Position numbers and translations under genes: made by a program. A DNA stretch of 9,438 bases from an uncultured bacterium (GTDB lineage: Bacteria > Bacillota > Clostridia > Oscillospirales > Oscillospiraceae), in contig CAJMLC010000070.1 in assembly GCA_905214155.1 (NCBI GenBank), positions 1 through 9,438 on the forward strand. Direction: 5' to 3'. The notes below the pieces were generated by a model. The model saw nothing but the letters and a program-made list of their open reading frames with translations. It was not told the origin of the DNA and searched no databases. Positions within the stretch are counted from its first letter, which is position 1, and each line of letters begins with the position of its first letter. Positions 5,698 through 9,438 of this stretch are shown piece after piece.

Positions 5698-6630
5698 ATG
5701 TCTCATATCTATACATCCGCAGATCAGCTCATCGGCAAGACGCCGCTTCTGGAGCTCACGCACATCGAAAAGAAATTTGACCTGAAGGCGAAGATCCTCG
5801 CCAAGCTCGAATACTTCAATCCCGCCGGTTCGGTCAAGGACCGCGTGGCCCGCGCCATGATCGACGACGCCGAGGCGAAGGGCCTGCTGAAGGAAGGCTC
5901 CGTCATCATCGAGCCGACCTCCGGCAACACCGGCATCGGTTTGGCGTCCGTCGCGGCGGCGCGCGGCTATCGCATCATCATCGTCATGCCGGAGACCATG
6001 TCCGTCGAGCGGCGGCAGCTGATGAAAGCCTACGGCGCGGAGCTCGTCCTCTCCGACGGCGCGAAGGGCATGAAGGGCGCGATCGCAAAGGCGGACGAGC
6101 TGGCAAAGGAAACGCCGAACAGCTTTATCCCCGGCCAGTTCGTGAACCCCGCGAACCCGAAGGCCCACTTTGAGACCACCGGCCCCGAGATCTGGGCCGA
6201 CACCGACGGCAAGGTCGACTATTTCGTCGCGGGCGTCGGCACCGGCGGCACGATCACCGGCGTGGGCGAATTTTTGAAGTCGAAGGATGCTTCGGTCAAG
6301 GTCGTGGCCGTCGAGCCGAAGACCTCCGCCGTCCTGTCCACCGGCGTGGCCGGCCCGCACAAGATCCAGGGCATCGGCGCGGGCTTCGTCCCCGATGTGC
6401 TGGACACCAAGGTCTATGACGAGATCATCCCGGTCGAGAACGAAGATGCGTTTGCCACCGGCAAGCTCGTCGGCCGGTCCGAGGGAGTCCTCGTCGGCAT
6501 TTCCTCCGGCGCGGCCCTGTGGGCGGCAATCGAGGTGGCCAAGCGGCCCGAGAACGCGGGCAAGAACATCGTCGTCCTCCTGCCCGATACCGGCGGCCGC
6601 TATCTCTCCACGCCGCTGTTCGCCGACTGA
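5698..6630 (+). CDS. cysK: cysteine synthase (O-acetylserine sulfhydrylase)
   Basis: Makes cysteine from O-acetylserine and sulfide with PLP. The 310-residue product has NPAGSVKDR (41-49) with PLP Lys47, PTSGNTGIGLA (73-83) for substrate and cofactor binding, GTGGTITGVG (181-190) for the phosphate of PLP, and GISSGAA (267-273) for the pyridine nitrogen. It ends in LLPDTGGRYLSTPLF, typical of CysK. The length matches the family and there is no CBS domain, so it is not a cystathionine beta-synthase. A TCGGAGG site lies 7 nt before ATG 5698. It is the last gene before a strong terminator. Having both a MetY and a CysK in one operon gives direct sulfhydrylation routes to both homocysteine and cysteine. 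Confidence 0.97.
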   Translation: MSHIYTSADQLIGKTPLLELTHIEKKFDLKAKILAKLEYFNPAGSVKDRVARAMIDDAEAKGLLKEGSVIIEPTSGNTGIGLASVAAARGYRIIIVMPETMSVERRQLMKAYGAELVLSDGAKGMKGAIAKADELAKETPNSFIPGQFVNPANPKAHFETTGPEIWADTDGKVDYFVAGVGTGGTITGVGEFLKSKDASVKVVAVEPKTSAVLSTGVAGPHKIQGIGAGFVPDVLDTKVYDEIIPVENEDAFATGKLVGRSEGVLVGISSGAALWAAIEVAKRPENAGKNIVVLLPDTGGRYLSTPLFAD

Positions 6631-6658
6631 ATCGCAAAATAATCTCAAATTGGTACTG

Positions 6659-6700
6659 TCATTTGCCGCTATTTGTGTTAAAATAGCGGCAAATGATTTT
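6659..6700 (+). terminator. intrinsic terminator after cysK
   Basis: TCATTTGCCGCTATTT (6659-6674) and its perfect complement (6681-6696) form a 16-bp stem with a 6-nt loop, followed by TTTT at 6697-6700. The next gene's ribosome binding site begins only 5 nt later, so downstream expression depends on read-through or on a promoter overlapping this region; none is obvious. Confidence 0.88.
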
Positions 6701-6714
6701 ATATGGAGCAAACC

Positions 6715-7554
6715 ATGGCTTACCAGAGAATTTTGACCATTCAGGATATTTCGTGCGTCGGGCAGTGCTCGCTGACCGTCGCGCTGCCGATTTTGTCTGC
6801 CTGCGGGCACGAGACGGCGGCACTGCCGACGGCGGTGCTCTCGACGCACACGGGCCGCTTCCAGGGCTATACGTTCCGCGACCTGACGGACGACATCCCC
6901 GGCATTCAGGCACACTGGGAGCGCGAAGGACTGGATTTTTCGGCGGTCTATACCGGCTATCTCGCCTCCGCGCGGCAGATCGCGCTGGTGCGGGACGTGA
7001 TCCGCTCGCGGCTGCGGCCGGGCGGCGTTTTGATCGTCGACCCGGCGATGGCGGACGATGGAAGGCTTTACAGCGGCTTCGGCACGGATGTCGTCGACGC
7101 GATGCGGATGCTCTGCGCCGGGGCGGACTATCTGCTGCCGAATGTGACGGAGGCCGCGCTGCTGGCCGGGATGGACTACCGGGAGGAGTTCGACCGGGCG
7201 TATGCCGAACGGCTGGCTGCGGGTGCGGCGGCGTCGGCACGGCAGACGGTCATTCTGACGGGCGTTGGCTTTGAACCAGGAAAAACGGGATTCCTGCTCT
7301 GGAAAGACGGGGAAAGCAGCTATTATGCCCACGAAAAATCGGCGTGCGGCGGCTATGGCACGGGCGATGTGTTCGCCGCCGCGTTCACCGGCGCGCTGCT
7401 GAGCGGGATCGGAACGGAGCAGGCAGCGCGTATTGCAGCGGAGTATACCGGCCACTGCGCGGCGCGCACGGCGCAGGACCCGGCACACTGGTACGGATTG
7501 GAATTTGAGCCGGAGCTGTCATGGCTCATCCGGAGATTGGAGGAACGGGAATGA
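6715..7554 (+). CDS. pdxK: pyridoxal/pyridoxamine kinase (ribokinase fold)
   Basis: Phosphorylates vitamin B6 vitamers, leading to PLP. The 279-residue product has the PdxK/PdxY-like layout: RILTIQDISCVGQCSLTVAL near the N-terminus, ALPTAVLSTHTG (36-47), AVYTGYLAS (77-85), IVDPAMADDG (107-116), LLPNVTEAALLAG (140-152), LTGVG (181-185), and the C-terminal GYGTGDVFAAAFTG (213-226) with catalytic-base Asp218. Substrate preference among pyridoxal, pyridoxamine and pyridoxine cannot be read from the sequence. ATG 6715 was chosen because GGAG (6705-6708) precedes it by 6 nt; an in-frame ATG at 6703 sits against the terminator and has no SD. Its stop overlaps the mnmA start, indicating translational coupling. 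The neighbourhood fits, since MetY and CysK upstream both need PLP, and so does the cysteine desulfurase that feeds MnmA. Confidence 0.86.
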   Translation: MAYQRILTIQDISCVGQCSLTVALPILSACGHETAALPTAVLSTHTGRFQGYTFRDLTDDIPGIQAHWEREGLDFSAVYTGYLASARQIALVRDVIRSRLRPGGVLIVDPAMADDGRLYSGFGTDVVDAMRMLCAGADYLLPNVTEAALLAGMDYREEFDRAYAERLAAGAAASARQTVILTGVGFEPGKTGFLLWKDGESSYYAHEKSACGGYGTGDVFAAAFTGALLSGIGTEQAARIAAEYTGHCAARTAQDPAHWYGLEFEPELSWLIRRLEERE

Positions 7555-8612
7555 AGGTATTGGTCGCGATGAGCGGCGGCGTCGATTCGAGTGTCGCCGC
7601 TCAGCTTCTGACCGAACAGGGCCACACCTGCATCGGCTGCACGATGAAGCTCTACGGCAACGAGGACGCGGGCCTCTCAAAAGGCCACACCTGCTGCTCG
7701 CTCGACGATGTGGAGGACGCGCGGAGCGTGGCCTACCGGCTCGGGATGCCGTATTATGTGTTCAATTTCGCGGACGATTTCCGGGACAAGGTCATCCGCC
7801 GCTTCGCCGAGAGCTATGAGGCCGGGCGGACGCCGAACCCCTGCATCGACTGCAACCGGTTTATGAAATTTGACCGGCTCTATGAGCGGGCGAAGATCCT
7901 CGGCTGCGATCATGTCGCGACTGGGCACTATGCGCGGATCGAGGAGCGGGACGGGAAATTCGTCCTGAAAAAGGCGCTCGACCCGGCCAAGGATCAGAGC
8001 TATGTGCTCTACACGATGACGCAGGAACAGCTGGCGCACACGCTCTTCCCGCTGGGCGGCTATTCGAAGCCGGAGGCGCGGAAGCTCGCGGAGGACGGGG
8101 GACTGGTCAACGCGGAAAAGCCCGACAGCCAGGATATATGCTTCGCGCCGGACGGCGACTATGCCGCCGCCATCGAGCGCTACACCGGCAAAAAGCCGCA
8201 GCCGGGCAACTTTGTCGACGCGGACGGCAACGTCCTCGGGCAGCACAAGGGCATCATCCACTATACGATCGGGCAGCACCGGGGCCTCGGCCTCGGGCAG
8301 AATGAGCGGGCCTACGTGTGTAAAATTTGTCCGGCGGACAACACGGTCGTCCTCGGGCCGTCGGAGGCGCTGTTCCGGCGGGACGCTTCGGCGGCGGACG
8401 TGAACTGGATCTCGGGGCAAGCACCGGACGGGCCCATCCGCTGCTGCGCGAAGGTGCGCTACCGCCAGACCGAGCAGCCGGCGACGGTCACGCCGCGGCC
8501 GGACGGCGGCGCGGACATCCTCTTTGATGAGCCGCAGCGCGCCATCACGCCGGGGCAGGCCGCGGTGTTCTACGACGGCGACGTCGTCCTCGGCGGCGGC
8601 GTGCTGGAATGA
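7551..8612 (+). CDS. mnmA: tRNA-specific 2-thiouridylase MnmA
   Basis: Installs the 2-thio group on the wobble uridine of Lys, Glu and Gln tRNAs, using ATP and a persulfide relayed from a cysteine desulfurase. The 353-residue product has the PP-loop SGGVDSS (8-14), TPNPCIDCNR (95-103) with the nucleophile Cys98, ATGHYARI (123-130), DQSYVLY (148-154), PDSQDICF (191-198) with the persulfide Cys197, and the C-terminal beta domain with GQHRGLG (241-247). Length is normal for the family. The start is ATG 7551, 7 nt after GGAGG (7539-7543); it forms an ATGA overlap with the kinase stop. A 10-residue upstream extension in frame is possible but has no spaced SD. It is the last gene on this strand before a repeat-rich gap with a terminator. 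Confidence 0.96.
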   Translation: MKVLVAMSGGVDSSVAAQLLTEQGHTCIGCTMKLYGNEDAGLSKGHTCCSLDDVEDARSVAYRLGMPYYVFNFADDFRDKVIRRFAESYEAGRTPNPCIDCNRFMKFDRLYERAKILGCDHVATGHYARIEERDGKFVLKKALDPAKDQSYVLYTMTQEQLAHTLFPLGGYSKPEARKLAEDGGLVNAEKPDSQDICFAPDGDYAAAIERYTGKKPQPGNFVDADGNVLGQHKGIIHYTIGQHRGLGLGQNERAYVCKICPADNTVVLGPSEALFRRDASAADVNWISGQAPDGPIRCCAKVRYRQTEQPATVTPRPDGGADILFDEPQRAITPGQAAVFYDGDVVLGGGVLE

Positions 8613-8648
8613 TTTCATACATCATCGGAAGTACGATAGGATTCGTAG

Positions 8649-8667
8649 GGGCGGGCATTGCCCGCCC
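8649..8667. repeat. GC-rich REP-like palindrome
   Basis: GGGCGGGC (8649-8656), loop ATT, GCCCGCCC (8660-8667): a perfect 8-bp hairpin, 36 nt after mnmA. It resembles short palindromes dispersed in intergenic DNA of many clostridial genomes. It is the first of a series of palindromes in this gene-free stretch. Confidence 0.65.
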
Positions 8668-8683
8668 GCCTCTTTGCGCCCCC

Positions 8684-8719
8684 ATTCTTTTCTTTCTCTT
8701 CTTTGAGAAAGAAAAGAAT
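8684..8719. repeat. perfect 15-bp polypurine/polypyrimidine hairpin
   Basis: ATTCTTTTCTTTCTC (8684-8698) and its exact complement (8705-8719) enclose a 6-nt loop TTCTTT. One arm is almost pure pyrimidine and the other almost pure purine, unlike the GC-rich palindromes around it. It is not followed by a T run, so it is unlikely to be a terminator. Confidence 0.65.
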
Positions 8720-8781
8720 CGTCGCGCCCGGTGAAGAAAAGGAAAGAGAAGCCCTCCAAAACCGGAAGTGCCCCCGTATCC

Positions 8782-8816
8782 CCAAACTGTGACCCAGCGC
8801 AGCGGTCACAGTTTGG
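8782..8816. repeat. perfect 13-bp palindrome
   Basis: CCAAACTGTGACC (8782-8794) and GGTCACAGTTTGG (8804-8816) with loop CAGCGCAGC. No T run follows on either strand. The high symmetry inside a cluster of palindromes suggests a repeated element unit. Confidence 0.65.
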
Positions 8817-8823
8817 AAAGGAA

Positions 8824-8887
8824 GAAGGAGCCAGCGAATATGGAGCTTTCGCCGCCCCGGCGGAAGCGCAATGCAGCTGGCTTCTTC
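8824..8887. repeat. nested double hairpin
   Basis: The outer arms GAAGGAGCCAGC (8824-8835) and GCTGGCTTCTTC (8876-8887) pair with one non-Watson-Crick position. Inside, GCTTTCGCCG (8845-8854) pairs with CGGCGGAAGC (8858-8867) around a CCC loop. This gives two stacked stems separated by internal loops. Confidence 0.55.
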
Positions 8888-8893
8888 TGACGC

Positions 8894-8949
8894 CGCGCCG
8901 CACACGATCTTGATGATGGCAGGCAGACGACAGCGGCGCGCGTTTTTTT
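8894..8949 (+). terminator. probable terminator at the end of the plus-strand operon
   Basis: CGCGCCGC (8894-8901) pairs with GCGGCGCG (8933-8940), and CG plus seven T follow (8943-8949). The loop of about 31 nt is long, so the hairpin is less certain than the others, but the GC-rich stem followed by a T7 tract is convincing. It is the first T-tract hairpin after mnmA, about 280 nt downstream. Confidence 0.55.
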
Positions 8950-8982
8950 ATGTGTCGTAAGATATGGGGCATACGGGGCAAG

Positions 8983-9017
8983 AAAATGCGCCGCCTGCGA
9001 TGCAGGCGGCGCGTTTT
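8983..9017. terminator. bidirectional terminator downstream of pta
   Basis: AAAATGCGCCGCCTGC (8983-8998) and GCAGGCGGCGCGTTTT (9002-9017) form a 16-bp stem with one T/G wobble around the loop GAT. On the minus strand it ends in TTTTCTTGCC, starting 12 nt after the pta stop codon; on the plus strand it ends in TTTTGC. It serves pta and backs up the terminator on the other strand. Confidence 0.9.
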
Positions 9018-9029
9018 GCATGGTTTGAA

Positions 9030-9438
9030 TTATGCCATGCCGGCGGTGATGATGGCCATCTTATAGACCTCATCGGCGTTGCAGCCGCGGGAGAGGTCGT
9101 TGATCGGGGCATTCAGACCCTGCAGGATCGGGCCGTAGGCCTCGAAGCCGCCGAGGCGCTGCGCGATCTTATAGCCGATGTTGCCGGCCTCGATGCACGG
9201 GAAGATGAACGTGTTGGCGTAGCCGGCGACCTTGGAGCCGGGGAACTTCAGCTGGCCGACGACCGGAGAGACGGCGGCGTCGAACTGCATTTCGCCGTCG
9301 ATGGCCATCTCGGGGGCCAGCTCCTTGGCGATCTCGGTAGCCTTCTGACTCAGCGCGACCGTGCCGCCCTTGCCGGAGCCCTTCGTGGAGAAGGACAGCA
9401 GCGCGACCTTCGGGTCGATGCCGAAGAACTCTGCCGTG
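9030..9438 (-). CDS. pta: phosphate acetyltransferase, C-terminal part (5' end outside window)
   Basis: Interconverts acetyl-CoA + phosphate and acetyl phosphate + CoA, normally working with acetate kinase to make ATP during fermentation. The 135 residues present include ALLSFSTKGSG, MAIDGEMQFDAA, KVAGYANTFIFPCIEAGNIG, GPILQGLNAPINDLSRGC and a C-terminus ending in ITAGMA, all typical of the Pta C-terminal domain. The frame is open to the window's right edge, so the gene starts outside. The ATG at 9308 is internal, not the start: the conserved sequence continues upstream of it without a break. The stop is followed by a strong hairpin terminator. Confidence 0.95.
   Translation of the reverse strand, partial: TAEFFGIDPKVALLSFSTKGSGKGGTVALSQKATEIAKELAPEMAIDGEMQFDAAVSPVVGQLKFPGSKVAGYANTFIFPCIEAGNIGYKIAQRLGGFEAYGPILQGLNAPINDLSRGCNADEVYKMAIITAGMA

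Noticed and set aside
8615..9021. Several 60-120 codon frames on both strands of the mnmA-pta gap
   Set aside because: They run through palindromes and terminators, overlap one another, and lack spaced ribosome binding sites and recognisable domains.
1..9438. CRISPR array, tRNA/rRNA gene, insertion sequence or phage genes
   Set aside because: I saw no regularly spaced direct repeats, no tRNA or rRNA signature, and no transposase, integrase or phage protein in any frame.

Overview
The window looks like chromosomal DNA of a GC-rich anaerobic Firmicute, most likely a gut clostridium of the Oscillospiraceae/Ruminococcaceae type. This is inferred from strong Shine-Dalgarno sites, the protein sequences (pyruvate kinase, ECF folate transporter, MetY, CysK, MnmA, Pta), a THF-I riboswitch (a class typical of Firmicutes), and GC-rich palindromic intergenic repeats. 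There is no phage, transposase, CRISPR array or other clear accessory island. Most of the genes are core metabolism; the interest lies in the regulatory RNA between and upstream of them.

Layout. Positions 1-156: edge of an unseen upstream gene or leader, with a possible 26-codon ORF. 157-1569: pyruvate kinase on the plus strand, closed by a strong bidirectional terminator (1594-1636) shared with the convergent folate operon. 1678-3574, minus strand: folT (folate-type ECF substrate-binding subunit) followed by folC (folylpolyglutamate/dihydrofolate synthase), transcribed rightmost gene first. Their leader, from a promoter near 4058-4085, is about 475 nt long. It contains a tetrahydrofolate riboswitch (3886-3986), an anti-Shine-Dalgarno tract (3824-3833), a 156-nt inverted-repeat element (3625-3780), and a terminator-like hairpin that contains the folT ribosome binding site (3575-3604).

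Divergently from 4146, on the plus strand, a strong promoter with an inverted repeat over its start site drives a 25-codon leader peptide ending in a cysteine cluster. It is followed by metY (O-acetylhomoserine sulfhydrylase) and cysK (cysteine synthase). After a terminator at 6659-6700 come a pyridoxal/pyridoxamine kinase gene and mnmA (tRNA 2-thiouridine synthase), which overlap by 4 nt. The theme is sulfur assimilation, the PLP cofactor that both sulfhydrylases need, and cysteine-derived sulfur for tRNA thiolation.

Positions 8613-9029 hold no gene but a dense run of palindromes and two terminators. The 3' end of a phosphate acetyltransferase gene (pta) enters from the right on the minus strand.

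The best candidates for new biology are the cysteine-rich leader peptide in front of metY-cysK, and the composite folT leader in which a THF aptamer, an anti-SD tract and a large structured insert lie in series.
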